Assembly: GCF_018139985.1 (NCBI RefSeq)
Contig: NZ_JAGSOU010000010.1
Coordinates: 87,091 to 151,090, forward strand
From: Actibacterium sp. MT2.3-13A
GTDB taxonomy: Bacteria > Pseudomonadota > Alphaproteobacteria > Rhodobacterales > Rhodobacteraceae
DNA length: 64,000 nt
Direction: 5' to 3'
Of the stretch, positions 1 to 10,501 are shown one piece after another (position 1 is the stretch's first letter; the number at the start of each line of letters is the position of its first letter). Under the pieces are notes generated by a model. It was not told where the DNA came from, searched no databases, and was given only the letters and a program-made list of their open reading frames with translations. Made by a program: the position numbers and the translations under genes.

Positions 1-537
1 GACAAGCACCACCTCGTGCCCTTCGGTGAATACATCCCGCTGCGCGCGGTCGCCGCGCGGCTGGGTCTCAGCGGGCTGGCGGCGGAGTTCCTCTATGGCT
101 ACACCCCCGGGCCCGGGCCGCAGGTGCTGGACCTTGGCGCCGCGGGACGGGCGCTGCCGCTGATCTGCTACGAGGCGATCTTTCCGCAGGACCTGCGCGC
201 CGCCACCCGGCCCGGCTGGATCCTGCAGATCACCAATGACGCCTGGTTCGGCGCGGTCTCCGGCCCATACCAGCATCTGGCGCAGGCGCGGCTCAGAGCG
301 GTGGAGCAGGGCCTGCCGGTGCTGCGTTCGGCCAACACGGGCGTCACGGCGGTGATCGACGCCAGGGGCCGCGTGCTCGACAGCCTGCCGCTGAACACCG
401 CCGGGCAGCTGACCGCGCCGCTGCCGCGCGCGCTGACCGCGACGCCCTATGCGCGCACCGGCGACTGGCCGTGGCTGGCGCTGTACCTCCTCGTGGCGGC
501 GATCGCCCTCGTTCCCGCCCTGCGCAAAAGGCGTTGA
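1..537 (+). CDS. lnt: Apolipoprotein N-acyltransferase, C-terminal part (5' end outside window)
   Basis: Lnt transfers the third acyl chain from a phospholipid to the N-terminal cysteine of lipoproteins in the inner membrane. Only the last 178 residues are present and the frame is open to the first base. The visible part holds the end of the nitrilase-like domain. A KHHLVPFGEY motif at residues 2-11 contains the lysine expected in the Glu-Lys-Cys triad, and LICYEAIFP carries the nucleophilic cysteine at about residue 56 of the fragment. ITNDAWFG follows. A hydrophobic segment near the C-terminus (LALYLLVAAIALVPAL) is the usual last membrane helix. The gene ends 93 bp before metK and reads in the same direction. 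The lnt-metK order is common in Rhodobacterales. Confidence 0.95.
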   Translation, partial: DKHHLVPFGEYIPLRAVAARLGLSGLAAEFLYGYTPGPGPQVLDLGAAGRALPLICYEAIFPQDLRAATRPGWILQITNDAWFGAVSGPYQHLAQARLRAVEQGLPVLRSANTGVTAVIDARGRVLDSLPLNTAGQLTAPLPRALTATPYARTGDWPWLALYLLVAAIALVPALRKRR

Positions 538-577
538 CGCGCGCGCGCAGGCAGCGTAAGCGGGCTTTTTGCACGAA

Positions 578-624
578 CCGCCACAACGGCTTCCTGGCGT
601 GGCGGGGATCATCATAATGGAGCA
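578..624 (+). promoter_or_regulatory. SAM/SAH riboswitch controlling metK
   Basis: The sequence CCGCCACAACGGCTTCCTGG, then CGTGGCGG and, after a short linker, ATGGAGCA matches the SAM/SAH riboswitch core as I remember it from the structural literature (ACAACGGCUUCCUGGCGU then AUUGGAGCA). The P1 stem is CCGCCA (578-583) paired with TGGCGG (600-605). The 3' element at 616-624 contains the GGAG ribosome binding site and lies 6 nt before the metK ATG at 631. Folding into the pseudoknot would hide the site and turn translation down when S-adenosylmethionine is abundant. This class is known essentially from Rhodobacterales upstream of metK. Confidence 0.9.
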
Positions 625-630
625 CTTCCC

Positions 631-1797
631 ATGAGCCGGCAGAACTACATCTTCACCTCGGAATCCGTGTCCGAAGGTCATCCCGACAAGGTTTGCGACC
701 GCATCTCGGACGCCATTCTCGACGCCTTCCTCGCCGAGGAGCCGCTGGCGCGCGTCGCCTGTGAGACCTTCGTGACCAGCGGCATGGTCGTGATCGGCGG
801 CGAGGTGGGCCTGTCGGATCAGGATCGGCTGAAACGCATGATGGGCAGCATCGGCCAGATCGCCCGCGACTGCATCCGCGATATCGGCTACGAGCAGGAG
901 AAGTTCCACTGGAACACCTGCCATGTGCTGAACTTCCTGCACGAGCAATCCGCCCATATCGCCCAGGGCGTGGACCGCGACGGCGCGGGCGACCAGGGCA
1001 TCATGTTCGGCTATGCCGTGAACGAGACGCCCGAGCTGATGCCGGCGCCGATCCAGTATGCCCACGCCATCCTGCGCCGGCTGGCCGAGGCGCGCAAATC
1101 GGGGGCCGAGCCGACGCTGCGTCCGGACGCCAAATCGCAGCTTTCGGTGCGCTACGAGAACGGCAAGCCGGTGGGGGTGAGCTCGATCGTGCTCTCGACC
1201 CAGCACGCCAGCGAGGACCAGACCTCGGACGACATCCGCGCCATCGTTGAGCCCTATATCCGCGAGGTCCTGCCCGAGGGCTGGATCACCGACGAGACCG
1301 AGTGGTGGGTCAACCCCACGGGCACCTTCGTGATCGGCGGGCCCGACGGCGACGCGGGCCTCACCGGGCGCAAGATCATCGTCGACACCTACGGCGGCGC
1401 GGCCCCGCATGGCGGCGGCGCGTTCTCGGGCAAGGACCCGACCAAGGTCGACCGCTCGGCCGCCTATGCCGCGCGCTATCTCGCCAAGAACGTGGTCGCC
1501 GCGGGGCTGGCCGACCGCTGCACGCTGCAGCTGAGCTACGCCATCGGCGTGGCCAAGCCGTTGTCGATCTATATCGACACCCACGGCACCGGCATCGTGC
1601 CCGAGGCCGAGATCGAGCGCGCCGTGGGCCAAGTCATGGACCTCAGCCCGCGCGGCATCCGGGACCATCTGGACCTGTGCAAGCCGATTTACCAGCGCAC
1701 CGCCGCCTACGGTCATTTCGGCCGTGAACCCGACGCCGACGGCGGCTTCAGCTGGGAGCGCACCGATCTGGTCGAGGCGCTGAAAAAGGCGATCTGA
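631..1797 (+). CDS. metK: S-adenosylmethionine synthetase
   Basis: MetK makes S-adenosylmethionine from methionine and ATP in the cytoplasm. The 388-residue product has the usual family length. Diagnostic motifs are [10 protein letters not shown] near the N-terminus (ATP and metal ligands), the nucleotide-binding [12 protein letters not shown] at about residues 113-124, and [20 protein letters not shown] at about 260-280, the P-loop-like segment. The start is fixed by the riboswitch-embedded GGAG at 619-622. The gene is followed by an intrinsic terminator-like hairpin and, 85 bp on, by trmB, a SAM-dependent tRNA methyltransferase. Control is expected at translation through the upstream SAM/SAH riboswitch. 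Confidence 0.98.
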   Translation: MSRQNYIFTSESVSEGHPDKVCDRISDAILDAFLAEEPLARVACETFVTSGMVVIGGEVGLSDQDRLKRMMGSIGQIARDCIRDIGYEQEKFHWNTCHVLNFLHEQSAHIAQGVDRDGAGDQGIMFGYAVNETPELMPAPIQYAHAILRRLAEARKSGAEPTLRPDAKSQLSVRYENGKPVGVSSIVLSTQHASEDQTSDDIRAIVEPYIREVLPEGWITDETEWWVNPTGTFVIGGPDGDAGLTGRKIIVDTYGGAAPHGGGAFSGKDPTKVDRSAAYAARYLAKNVVAAGLADRCTLQLSYAIGVAKPLSIYIDTHGTGIVPEAEIERAVGQVMDLSPRGIRDHLDLCKPIYQRTAAYGHFGREPDADGGFSWERTDLVEALKKAI

Positions 1798-1838
1798 GCC
1801 TCCCGGGCTTGACCCCGCGCGCCTGCAACGCGAAAAAG

Positions 1839-1870
1839 CGGCCCCGGAGGCGATCCGGGGCCCTTCTCTT
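1839..1870 (+). terminator. Intrinsic terminator-like hairpin after metK
   Basis: GGCCCCGGA (1840-1848) pairs with TCCGGGGCC (1854-1862) around a 5-nt loop and is followed by CTTCTCTT. The stem is strong but the T-tract is interrupted, so read-through into trmB is possible. Confidence 0.6.
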
Positions 1871-1882
1871 GATGGACGACGC

Positions 1883-2596
1883 ATGACCGACGGCAAACAC
1901 CCCTCTGGCGCGCCCTGGCGCAATTTCTACGGCCGGCTCAAGGGCAAGGGGCTGCGCAAGTCGCAGGAGGCCTTTCTCGACGAGGATCTGGCCAGGCTCT
2001 CGCCCGGGGCGGTGGACTGGGAGGCGAACCCCGAGCGCAGGCCGCTCGATCTCCAGGCGCTGTTCGGCGGGCGCGAGGTGTGGCTCGAGGTCGGTTTCGG
2101 CGGCGGCGAGCACATGGTGCATCAGGCCGCGCGGCACCCCGAGGCCGGGATCATCGGCTGCGAGCCCTTCATCAACGGTGTCGCGATGCTGTTGGGCAAG
2201 ATCCGCGAGGCCGGGGTGGAGAACGTGGCGGTGCATCCCGGCGATGTGCGTGACCTCTTCGATGTGCTGCCCGATGCCTCGATCTCGCGCGCCTTCCTGC
2301 TCTATCCCGACCCCTGGCCGAAGAAGAAGCATCACCGCCGCCGCTTCGTCATGCCGGAATACCTGGAGCCGCTGGCCCGGGTGCTGAAACCCGGCGCGGC
2401 GTTCCGCGTGGCGACCGACATCCCGGACTATGTGCGCCAGACGCTGGAGCAGGTGCCGCGCCAGGGCTTCGAGTGGCTGGCCGAGCGCCCCGCAGACTGG
2501 CGCGAGCCCTGGGACGATTGGATTTCCACCCGCTACGAGCAGAAGGCGCTGCGCGAGGGCCGGGTGCCGCATTACCTGACGTTTCGCAGGCGGTGA
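1883..2596 (+). CDS. trmB: tRNA (guanine-N7)-methyltransferase
   Basis: TrmB methylates N7 of G46 in the variable loop of tRNAs using S-adenosylmethionine. The 237-residue protein has the class I methyltransferase motif I as EVGFGGGEH at about residues 71-79. The family signature DPWPKKKHHRRRF sits at about 143-155, and a C-terminal W-D-D-W-I-S-T-x-Y-E segment helps define this family. It lies 85 bp downstream of metK in the same direction, so the SAM-producing and SAM-using genes are adjacent. A GAC-rich leader lacks a strong ribosome binding site; the ATG at 1883 is the only start that keeps the conserved N-terminus. Confidence 0.95.
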   Translation: MTDGKHPSGAPWRNFYGRLKGKGLRKSQEAFLDEDLARLSPGAVDWEANPERRPLDLQALFGGREVWLEVGFGGGEHMVHQAARHPEAGIIGCEPFINGVAMLLGKIREAGVENVAVHPGDVRDLFDVLPDASISRAFLLYPDPWPKKKHHRRRFVMPEYLEPLARVLKPGAAFRVATDIPDYVRQTLEQVPRQGFEWLAERPADWREPWDDWISTRYEQKALREGRVPHYLTFRRR

Positions 2597-2605
2597 GGGC
2601 GGGAC

Positions 2606-2640
2606 GCCTCCGGCGGGAGTATTTTTGCCAAGAAGAAAGG
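2606..2640 (+). repeat. Rhodobacteraceae-type intergenic repeat, copy 1
   Basis: The sequence GCCTCCGGCGGGAGTATTTT then TGCCAAGAAGAAAGG lies between trmB and aroA. It recurs as an inverted pair at 13664-13745 with about 80 percent identity by eye. It is non-coding and close to a gene 3' end each time. Confidence 0.6.
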
Positions 2641-2706
2641 GGCGCGGCGCATGGACGGGTGGGCCGCGCTGCGCTATCAGACGGCTGAGCCACAGGAGAG
2701 GTAGAC

Positions 2707-4059
2707 ATGTCCGGCCACGGTGACCCCATTCCCATGACCTCGCGCAGATCCGGCCCGCTGACCGGCGAGGCGCATGTGCCGGGCGACAAGTCGATCAGCC
2801 ACCGCTCGCTGATCCTGGGCGCGCTGGCGGTGGGCGAGACCCATATCACCGGCCTGCTCGAAGGGCAGGACGTGCTGGACACGGCACGCGCGATGCGTGC
2901 CTTCGGCGCCGAGCTGACCCATCACGGCACCGGCGCGTGGACGGTCGGCGGCGTCGGCGTCGGCGGCTTTGCCGAGCCTTCGGACGTGATCGATTGCGGC
3001 AATTCGGGCACCGGCGTGCGGCTGATCATGGGGGCGATGGCGACCTCGCCCATCACCGCCACCTTCACCGGCGACGCCTCGCTGCGCGGCCGGCCGATGG
3101 GGCGGGTGACCGATCCGCTGGCGCTGTTCGGCGCGCGCGCCTATGGCCGCAGCGGCGGGCGGCTGCCGATGACCGTGGTCGGGGCGGCCGAGCCGGTGCC
3201 GGTGCGCTATACCGTGCCCGTGCCCTCGGCGCAGGTGAAATCGGCGGTTCTGCTGGCCGGGCTGAACGCGCCGGGCGAGACCGTCGTGATCGAGAAGGAG
3301 GCCACGCGCGATCACACCGAGCGGATGCTGACGGGATTCGGCGCCCAGTGCCGGGTCGAGGACAGCGAGGAGGGCCGGGTGATCACGCTGACCGGCCAGC
3401 CGGAGCTGCTGCCGCAGACCATCGTCGTGCCGCGCGATCCCAGCTCCGCCGCCTTCCCGGTCTGCGCCGCGCTGATCGTCGAGGGCTCGGACGCGCTGGT
3501 GCCCAATATCGGGCTGAACCCGACGCGGGCGGGGCTGTTCACCACGCTGCAGGAGATGGGTGCGGACCTGACCTTCGAAAACATGCGCGAGGAAGGCGGC
3601 GAGCCGGTGGCCGATCTGCGCGCGAGGTTCTCGCCGAACATGAAGGGCATCGAGGTGCCGCCCGAGCGCGCGCCTTCGATGATTGACGAATATCCGATCC
3701 TGTCGGTGGTGGCCTGTTTCGCCGAGGGCGCGACCGTGATGAAGGGCGTCAAGGAACTGCGGGTCAAGGAAAGCGACCGCATCGACGCCATGGCGCGCGG
3801 ACTGGAAGCCTGCGGCGCCACCGTCGAGGAGGACGAGGACACGCTGATCGTGCACGGGATGGGGCCGGGCGGCCTGCCGGGCGGGGCGACCTGCGCCGCA
3901 AGGCTTGATCACCGGATCGCGATGTCCTTCCTCTGCGCCGGCATGGCGGCGCAGCAGCCGGTGACGGTGGATGACGCCGGGCCGATCGCCACCTCCTTCC
4001 CGGTCTTCGAGCCGCTGATGGAGAAGCTGGGCGCGCAGTTCGTTCGGGCGGGCGAATGA
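2707..4059 (+). CDS. aroA: 3-phosphoshikimate 1-carboxyvinyltransferase (EPSP synthase)
   Basis: AroA joins shikimate-3-phosphate and phosphoenolpyruvate to make EPSP in the shikimate pathway. The 450-residue protein carries [11 protein letters not shown] (about residues 24-34), the GNSGTGVR phosphate-binding stretch (about 98-105), [10 protein letters not shown] and the late LRVKESDRI signature (about 345-355). The sequence [18 protein letters not shown] with an alanine two residues after the DCGNSG motif resembles class II enzymes of alphaproteobacteria, although sensitivity to inhibitors cannot be judged by eye. A GGAGAGG ribosome binding site precedes the ATG. The stop overlaps the cmk start by 4 bp (ATGA), so the two are translationally coupled. 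Confidence 0.97.
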   Translation: MSGHGDPIPMTSRRSGPLTGEAHVPGDKSISHRSLILGALAVGETHITGLLEGQDVLDTARAMRAFGAELTHHGTGAWTVGGVGVGGFAEPSDVIDCGNSGTGVRLIMGAMATSPITATFTGDASLRGRPMGRVTDPLALFGARAYGRSGGRLPMTVVGAAEPVPVRYTVPVPSAQVKSAVLLAGLNAPGETVVIEKEATRDHTERMLTGFGAQCRVEDSEEGRVITLTGQPELLPQTIVVPRDPSSAAFPVCAALIVEGSDALVPNIGLNPTRAGLFTTLQEMGADLTFENMREEGGEPVADLRARFSPNMKGIEVPPERAPSMIDEYPILSVVACFAEGATVMKGVKELRVKESDRIDAMARGLEACGATVEEDEDTLIVHGMGPGGLPGGATCAARLDHRIAMSFLCAGMAAQQPVTVDDAGPIATSFPVFEPLMEKLGAQFVRAGE

Positions 4060-4664
4060 GCTTCACCATCGCCATCGACGGGCCTGCGGCGGCGGGCAAG
4101 GGCACGCTATCGAAGGCGGTGGCGGCGCATTTCGGCTTCGCCCATCTCGACACCGGACTGCTCTACCGCGCCACCGGGCGGCGGGTGCTGGACGGGCTCG
4201 ACCCGGTGGCGGCGGCCGAAAGCCTGCGCCCCGAGGATCTGGACCGCGACGACCTGCGCACGCCCGAGGTGGCCGACGCCGCCAGCAAGGTGGCCGCGAT
4301 CGCGGAGGTGCGCGCGGCGCTGGTGGATTTCCAGCGCGCCTTTGCCCGGCGCTCGGGCGGCGCGGTGCTGGACGGGCGCGACATCGGCACCGTGATTTGC
4401 CCCGAGGCGGAGGTGAAGCTCTTCGTCACGGCCAGCGCCGAGGTTCGCGCCGAGCGCCGCTATCTGGAGCTGACCGGCCAGGGGCATGCCGTGACCCGCG
4501 CGCAGGTGCTGGCCGATGTGCAGGCGCGCGACGCCCGCGACAGCGAACGCGCCACGGCGCCGCTGAAGCCGGCCGCGGACGCGGTGGTGCTGGACACCTC
4601 GGAACTGTCGATCGAGGCGGCGGTCGCCAGGGCGATCGCGGTGATCGAGGCTGCGCGCCGTTAG
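4056..4664 (+). CDS. cmk: Cytidylate kinase
   Basis: Cmk phosphorylates CMP and dCMP with ATP. The 202-residue protein opens with [16 protein letters not shown], a Walker A P-loop at about residues 5-20. It also contains the NMP-binding [15 protein letters not shown] and the conserved [14 protein letters not shown] at about 107-120. Its length is somewhat below the 220-230 usual for the long form and fits alphaproteobacterial members. It starts within the last codon of aroA and precedes rpsA, the conserved aroA-cmk-rpsA order found in many proteobacteria. Confidence 0.96.
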   Translation: MSFTIAIDGPAAAGKGTLSKAVAAHFGFAHLDTGLLYRATGRRVLDGLDPVAAAESLRPEDLDRDDLRTPEVADAASKVAAIAEVRAALVDFQRAFARRSGGAVLDGRDIGTVICPEAEVKLFVTASAEVRAERRYLELTGQGHAVTRAQVLADVQARDARDSERATAPLKPAADAVVLDTSELSIEAAVARAIAVIEAARR

Positions 4665-4684
4665 GGGCCTTTTTTCCAAGGGCC

Positions 4685-4713
4685 TTGCTCCCTCCCCGGC
4701 AACAGGGTATAGA
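4685..4713 (+). promoter_or_regulatory. Probable housekeeping promoter for rpsA
   Basis: TTGCTC (4685-4690) and TATAGA (4708-4713) are separated by exactly 17 nt in the 210-bp gap between cmk and rpsA. Both hexamers are reasonable sigma-70-type matches. The predicted transcript would have a leader of about 155 nt before the rpsA ATG, as is usual for an autoregulated ribosomal protein gene. Confidence 0.5.
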
Positions 4714-4874
4714 CGCCCCGTCGACAAGGCGGGAACAGCCGGATGACGCGGGCAGGGTCGGGGATAACCACCGGCCCTTCGTGTTTTTGGCGTGACCGTG
4801 CAGTGACCAACCCAAAGACCGGCGGAGACAACCGCGCGGCCAGCTAAAGCGTTAGTAAAGGAAACCGAGACCAG

Positions 4875-6554
4875 ATGGCTCAAAACGCATCGATGGAGGA
4901 ATTCGAAGCCCTCCTGCAAGAAAGCTTCGAGATCGACACGCCGCAAGAAGGCAGCGTTGTCAAAGGCCGCGTGATCGCCGTCGAGGCAGGTCAGGCCATC
5001 ATCGACGTCGGCTACAAGATGGAAGGCCGCGTTGATCTGAAAGAATTCGCAAATCCCGGCGAAGCGCCGGAAATCGCCGTCGGCGACGAGGTGGAGGTGT
5101 TCCTCGACCGCGTGGAGAACGCCCGTGGCGAGGCTGTCATCAGCCGTGACAAGGCCCGCCGCGAGGAAGCCTGGGACCGCCTGGAAAAAGCCTATGCCGA
5201 CGAGCTGCGCGTCGAAGGCGCGATCTTCGGCCGCGTCAAGGGTGGCTTCACCGTCGATCTGGGCGGTGCCGTGGCCTTCCTGCCCGGCTCCCAGGTTGAC
5301 GTGCGCCCCGTGCGCGACGCCGGCCCGCTGATGGGTCTGAAGCAGCCCTTCCAGATCCTGAAGATGGATCGCCGCCGCGGCAACATCGTTGTCTCGCGCC
5401 GCGCCATCCTGGAAGAATCGCGTGCCGAGCAGCGCGCCGAGGTCATCGCCAAGCTCTCCGAAGGCGATGCGGTTGACGGCGTGGTCAAGAACATCACCGA
5501 ATACGGTGCCTTCGTGGACCTGGGCGGTGTGGACGGCCTGCTGCACGTCACCGACATGGCCTGGCGCCGCGTCAACCACCCCTCCGAGATCCTGTCGATC
5601 GGTGAGACCGTCAAGGTCCAGGTCATCAAGATCAACAAGGACACCCACCGTATCAGCCTGGGCATGAAGCAGCTGCAGGCCGACCCGTGGGATTCGGTGG
5701 AAGCCAAGTTCCCGCTGGGCTCGGTCCACAAGGGCCGCGTCACCAACATCACCGACTACGGTGCGTTCGTTGAGCTGGAGCCCGGCGTCGAGGGCCTGGT
5801 GCACGTCTCGGAAATGTCCTGGACCAAGAAGAACGTGCATCCCGGCAAGATCGTCTCGACCTCGCAGGAGGTGGACGTCATGGTGCTGGAGATCGACACC
5901 GCCAAGCGCCGCGTGTCGCTGGGTCTCAAGCAGTGCATGCGCAACCCGTGGGAAGTCTTCGCCGAATCCCACCCCGTGGGCACCGAGGTCGAGGGCGAGG
6001 TCAAGAACATCACCGAATTCGGTCTGTTCATCGGTCTCGACGACGACATCGACGGCATGGTGCACCTCTCCGACCTGAGCTGGGATCAGCGCGGCGAAGA
6101 GGCCATCCAGAACTACCACAAGGGCGACGTGGTCAAGGCCGTGGTCACCGAGGTGGACACCGACAAGGAGCGCATCTCGCTCTCCGTCAAGGCGCTGGAA
6201 GGCGATCCGTTCGCCGAGGCCGTTGGCGGCGTGAAGCGCGGCTCGGTCATCACCGTCGAGGTCACCGCGATCGAGGATGGCGGCATCGAGGTGGAATACG
6301 AGGGCATGAAGTCCTTCATCCGCCGCTCCGACCTGTCGCGTGACCGCGCCGAGCAGCGCCCCGAGCGCTTTCAGGTCGGCGACAAGGTCGATGTCCGCGT
6401 CACCAACATCGACAGCAAGACCCGCCGTCTGGGCCTGTCGATCAAGGCGCGCGAGATCGCCGAAGAGAAAGAGGCCGTCGAACAGTATGGCTCGTCCGAC
6501 TCGGGCGCCTCGCTGGGCGACATCCTGGGCGCGGCCCTGAAGGGCAACGAGTAA
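4875..6554 (+). CDS. rpsA: 30S ribosomal protein S1
   Basis: S1 binds mRNA and brings it to the 30S subunit. The 559-residue product contains six S1/OB-type repeats. Repeats 3-6 are the clearest, each with the pattern V-x-N-I-T-E/D-Y-G-A-F-V-x-L or a close variant followed by G-L-V-H-V-S-x-M-S/A-W (about residues 200-275, 285-362, 372-450 and 458-530). The length and six-domain layout match the family. The ATG is preceded by AAAGGAAACC. Codon use is noticeably biased to C- and G-ending codons with few rare codons, as expected for a highly expressed gene. A strong intrinsic terminator follows. Confidence 0.97.
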   Translation: MAQNASMEEFEALLQESFEIDTPQEGSVVKGRVIAVEAGQAIIDVGYKMEGRVDLKEFANPGEAPEIAVGDEVEVFLDRVENARGEAVISRDKARREEAWDRLEKAYADELRVEGAIFGRVKGGFTVDLGGAVAFLPGSQVDVRPVRDAGPLMGLKQPFQILKMDRRRGNIVVSRRAILEESRAEQRAEVIAKLSEGDAVDGVVKNITEYGAFVDLGGVDGLLHVTDMAWRRVNHPSEILSIGETVKVQVIKINKDTHRISLGMKQLQADPWDSVEAKFPLGSVHKGRVTNITDYGAFVELEPGVEGLVHVSEMSWTKKNVHPGKIVSTSQEVDVMVLEIDTAKRRVSLGLKQCMRNPWEVFAESHPVGTEVEGEVKNITEFGLFIGLDDDIDGMVHLSDLSWDQRGEEAIQNYHKGDVVKAVVTEVDTDKERISLSVKALEGDPFAEAVGGVKRGSVITVEVTAIEDGGIEVEYEGMKSFIRRSDLSRDRAEQRPERFQVGDKVDVRVTNIDSKTRRLGLSIKAREIAEEKEAVEQYGSSDSGASLGDILGAALKGNE

Positions 6555-6587
6555 GCCCAAGGGCTTACCTGACCGCCTGTGAACTGG

Positions 6588-6622
6588 AACGGCCCCGCGA
6601 TCCGCGGGGCCGTTTTCTTTTG
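6588..6622 (+). terminator. Intrinsic terminator of rpsA
   Basis: AACGGCCCCGCG (6588-6599) pairs with CGCGGGGCCGTT (6603-6614) around a 3-nt loop and is followed by TTCTTTT. This is a classical Rho-independent terminator. Confidence 0.85.
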
Positions 6623-6898
6623 GTCGCGCCGCGAAACCGCCCCTCGGCGCCAAACCGGACGGGCGCGGCCTCCGAATCATGCGCGTGGCTGTCCCCGCCG
6701 CGCGCGGGTGAACGCCGCGCGATTGGCCCGCGGTAGGCGTCATGCCCGGCGGCTGGCCTCGGAAATCGCGTCGAAGGCAGCAGTTTTCCCCCGCATTTCA
6801 ATGGTTTCTGTTTCTCTGTCGGGAAAACGCGCATATAGTCGCAACGACGAGACACTCAACCGGCGCAGCACCAGGCGCCATCCGCGGGGGAGGCGCCC
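6623..6898 (+). promoter_or_regulatory. Intergenic region rpsA-ihfB with possible ihfB promoter
   Basis: This 276-bp stretch has no convincing gene. A possible promoter is TATAGT at 6834-6839 with a weak TTTCTC element 17 nt upstream (6811-6816), which would start transcription about 50 nt before ihfB. The short frames in the stretch show no conserved features. Confidence 0.35.
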
Positions 6899-7183
6899 AT
6901 GATCCGTTCCGAGTTGATCCAGAAAATCGCCGAGGAGAACCCGCATCTCTACCAACGGGATGTCGAGCGGATCGTGAACACCATCTTCGAAGAGATCATC
7001 TCGGCCATGGCCCGCGGCGACCGGGTCGAGCTGCGCGGCTTCGGCGCCTTCTCGGTGAAGAAGCGCGAGGCCCGCATCGGCCGGAACCCGCGCACCGGCG
7101 AGGCGGTGGAGGTTGAAGAGAAATACGTTCCGTTCTTTAAGACGGGCAAGCTGCTGCGCGAACGCCTGAACGACGAGAAATAG
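6899..7183 (+). CDS. ihfB: Integration host factor beta subunit
   Basis: IhfB forms a heterodimer with IhfA, bends DNA sharply and assists transcription, replication and recombination. The 94-residue protein matches the family throughout. [17 protein letters not shown] forms the first helices, [18 protein letters not shown] the central strands, and [12 protein letters not shown] is the arm that inserts its proline into the minor groove. It ends in [25 protein letters not shown] ribosome binding region precedes the ATG. A LapA-domain gene follows after 11 bp, so the two probably share a transcript. Confidence 0.96.
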   Translation: MIRSELIQKIAEENPHLYQRDVERIVNTIFEEIISAMARGDRVELRGFGAFSVKKREARIGRNPRTGEAVEVEEKYVPFFKTGKLLRERLNDEK

Positions 7184-7194
7184 ACGGACATCCG

Positions 7195-7575
7195 ATGCGA
7201 TACCTGCGCTACCTGTTCCTTGCGGTGCTGGCGATCTGCCTGATCACCGTGGCCCTGGCCAACCGTCAGATCGTGACCCTGCGCCTGCTGCCCGAGGAAA
7301 TGGCGGCGTTCTCCGGGATCTCCTGGCAACTGCACCTGCCGCTTTTCCTGGTGGTGTTCCTGGGCATCGTGGCGGGGCTTCTGATCGGCTTCGTCTGGGA
7401 ATGGCTGCGCGAGGCGAGGCTGCGCGCCGAGGCCGGCCGCGCCCGGCGCGAGGCCGCCACGCTGGAGCGCGAGGTCAAGCGCCTGAAGCACAGCCAGGCC
7501 GAGAGCGAGGGTAAGGACGAGGTCCTGGCCCTGCTCGAGGACGGCGGCGGCAAGGCGGGGCGAGCGGGCGCGTGA
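7195..7575 (+). CDS. LapA-domain (DUF1049) inner-membrane protein
   Basis: The 126-residue protein has an N-terminal membrane helix (about residues 4-22), a short periplasmic segment with the [11 protein letters not shown] pattern typical of LapA/DUF1049, a second helix (about 46-66), and a charged C-terminal coiled coil rich in Arg, Glu and Ala (about 67-105). In Escherichia coli the LapA protein takes part in regulated assembly of lipopolysaccharide. Whether that role holds here is inference. It sits between ihfB and trpF as in many alphaproteobacteria, and its stop overlaps the trpF start (GTGA). Confidence 0.8.
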   Translation: MRYLRYLFLAVLAICLITVALANRQIVTLRLLPEEMAAFSGISWQLHLPLFLVVFLGIVAGLLIGFVWEWLREARLRAEAGRARREAATLEREVKRLKHSQAESEGKDEVLALLEDGGGKAGRAGA

Positions 7576-8219
7576 CCGCCGATATCCGGGTCAAGATCTG
7601 CGGCCTGCGCGACGCGGCCTCGATCGCGGCTGCGGTGGCGGCGGGGGCGGCCTATGTCGGATTTGTCTTCTTCCCGAAATCGCCGCGCGCCGTGACCCCC
7701 GACGAGGCGCGCGCGCTGGCCGCCGAGGTGCCGCCCGGCGTCGCCAAGGTGGCGCTGGTGGTCGATGCCGACGACGCCACTCTGGACGGGATCGTGGGCG
7801 AGGTGCCGCTCGACATGCTCCAGCTGCACGGCTCGGAGACGCCGGCGCGCGTGGCCGAGATCCGGGCGCGCTACGGGTTGCCGGTGATGAAGGCGGTGGG
7901 GATCGCCGAAGAGGCGGATCTGCCCAAGCTGGCCGAATTCGGACGGGTGGCCGATCAGATCCTGGTGGACGCCAAGCCGCCGAAAGGGGCCGCGCTGCCC
8001 GGCGGCAATGCGATCGCCTTCGACTGGCGGCTGATCGCGAACCGGCGCTGGCCGGTGCCGTGGATGCTGGCCGGCGGCCTGACGCCGGAAAACGTGGCGC
8101 TGGCCATCCGCATGACCGGGGCGAAACAGGTCGATGTCTCCTCTGGCGTGGAAAGCGCGCCGGGGGTGAAGGACGCGGACCTGATCCGCGCCTTCATCGC
8201 GGCTGCCCGGCGGGCCTGA
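7572..8219 (+). CDS. trpF: Phosphoribosylanthranilate isomerase
   Basis: TrpF catalyses the third committed step of tryptophan synthesis, rearranging N-(5-phosphoribosyl)anthranilate in a TIM barrel. The 215-residue protein has the N-terminal VKICGLRD with the catalytic cysteine, [12 protein letters not shown], the LQLHGSE segment, the conserved aspartate in the [10 protein letters not shown] stretch, and the phosphate-binding [10 protein letters not shown] and VDVSSGVES loops near the C-terminus. It starts with GTG inside the preceding gene's stop. trpB follows 92 bp downstream, giving the trpFB pair, with trpA about 6 kb further on and on the other strand. Confidence 0.96.
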   Translation: MTADIRVKICGLRDAASIAAAVAAGAAYVGFVFFPKSPRAVTPDEARALAAEVPPGVAKVALVVDADDATLDGIVGEVPLDMLQLHGSETPARVAEIRARYGLPVMKAVGIAEEADLPKLAEFGRVADQILVDAKPPKGAALPGGNAIAFDWRLIANRRWPVPWMLAGGLTPENVALAIRMTGAKQVDVSSGVESAPGVKDADLIRAFIAAARRA

Positions 8220-8311
8220 GCGCCGCCAGGCCCGCCGGCGCGGCGATTTTCTCATGGTCAATCCCGGCCCTTCGCCCTAAACACGACAGGCAGAGAGCGG
8301 GGAGTTCAACC

Positions 8312-9544
<1,233 letters not shown>

Positions 9545-9587
9545 AATGGCCGGCGCCGGTCGTAAACTCAGGTTTATGCCGGTCTGA

Positions 9588-9605
9588 GCGGGGTTTATGC
9601 CCCGC
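9588..9605 (+). terminator. Short hairpin after trpB
   Basis: GCGGGG (9588-9593) and CCCCGC (9600-9605) pair around the loop TTTATG, and AATTAAA follows. The stem is only 6 bp and there is no T-run. It could be a weak terminator for trpB. The word GGTTTATGCC or a close form occurs twice at 9571-9602. Confidence 0.3.
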
Positions 9606-9708
9606 CAATTAAACCCCAGGTCGATGGAGGAGGCCGCCCGGGCGTGCTTTCCGTTCTCTCGCAGCGCCGCACGGGGTGTGTGGCCGCGAACCGGAAAGGA
9701 ATGTGAAG

Positions 9709-10413
9709 ATGAAGATCAAGAAATTCATTGCCATCTCGGCCGCCACCGCCCTGATGTCGGGAACCGCCATCGCCCAGCAGCAGAATGATCCGGTGATCGA
9801 CGGTATCGTCTCGGAACTGGCCGCCGACGGCTACGCCAGGATCGAGATCCGCCGCACCCTGACGGGCCGTATCAAGGTCGAGGCCCGCAACGAACTGCGG
9901 GAGACCGAGCGGGTCTATGACCGCGACGGCAACCTGCTGCAGGAAGAGGGCCGCGGCCAGGGCCAGGAGGTCTCGCGCAGCTACGATGCCCAGGGCAACG
10001 TCCTGAGCGAGGAGGTCAAATCGTCGGATGACGGTGCCACCGAAGACGAATCGAGTGATGACGACAGCACCGACGATGACGAGTCGGACGATGACAGCGC
10101 CGACGACGACAGCTCGGACGATGACGGTTCCGACGACGACTCGGGCGATGACGATTCGGGCGACGGCTCCGATGACGACAGCTCGGACGACGACTCGGGC
10201 GACGACGGCGACGACGATCACGGCGGCAACAGCGGCAGCGGCGGCGGCGACCAAGGCGGTCAGGACGACGACTCCTCCGACGACGACGGCCAGGACGATG
10301 ATGACTCCTCGGATGATGATGACCAGGATGACGATCAGGAAGACGACTCTTCGGACGACGACGGTGAAGATGATGACTCCGGCGACGAAGACGGCGATGA
10401 TGACGGCAAATAA
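9709..10413 (+). CDS. Secreted Asp/Ser-rich protein with PepSY-like N-terminal domain
   Basis: The start at 9709 follows GGAAAGGA and gives a Sec signal peptide of about 23 residues (MKIKKFIAISAATALMSG then TAIA). The mature protein begins with an about 80-residue domain containing DPVIDGIVSELAADGYARI and the RRTLTGRIKVEA strand pattern. This pattern is shared with the next gene and resembles PepSY-like small secreted domains. The remaining about 130 residues are almost only Asp, Ser and Gly, with runs such as DDSSDDD, and would be extremely acidic. Such tails can bind calcium or other cations, but that is inference. The GAC/GAT codons make an almost pure low-complexity repeat. I do not recognise a named family for the whole protein. 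Confidence 0.8.
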   Translation: MKIKKFIAISAATALMSGTAIAQQQNDPVIDGIVSELAADGYARIEIRRTLTGRIKVEARNELRETERVYDRDGNLLQEEGRGQGQEVSRSYDAQGNVLSEEVKSSDDGATEDESSDDDSTDDDESDDDSADDDSSDDDGSDDDSGDDDSGDGSDDDSSDDDSGDDGDDDHGGNSGSGGGDQGGQDDDSSDDDGQDDDDSSDDDDQDDDQEDDSSDDDGEDDDSGDEDGDDDGK

Positions 10414-10501
10414 GGACCGGCGCGCATACTGAGCGCGGGTCAGGCCCGGCGTCCCGGCCGATTTCGGTTTGCGGGGCGTCGGCGTGGTTGGAAAAGGTGA
10501 C

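Noticed and set aside
4107..6743. 878-codon open frame on the minus strand over cmk and rpsA
   Set aside because: It is the antisense of the well supported rpsA and cmk genes; high-GC codon bias leaves the opposite strand without stops. The translation is His/Asp/Arg-rich without domains.
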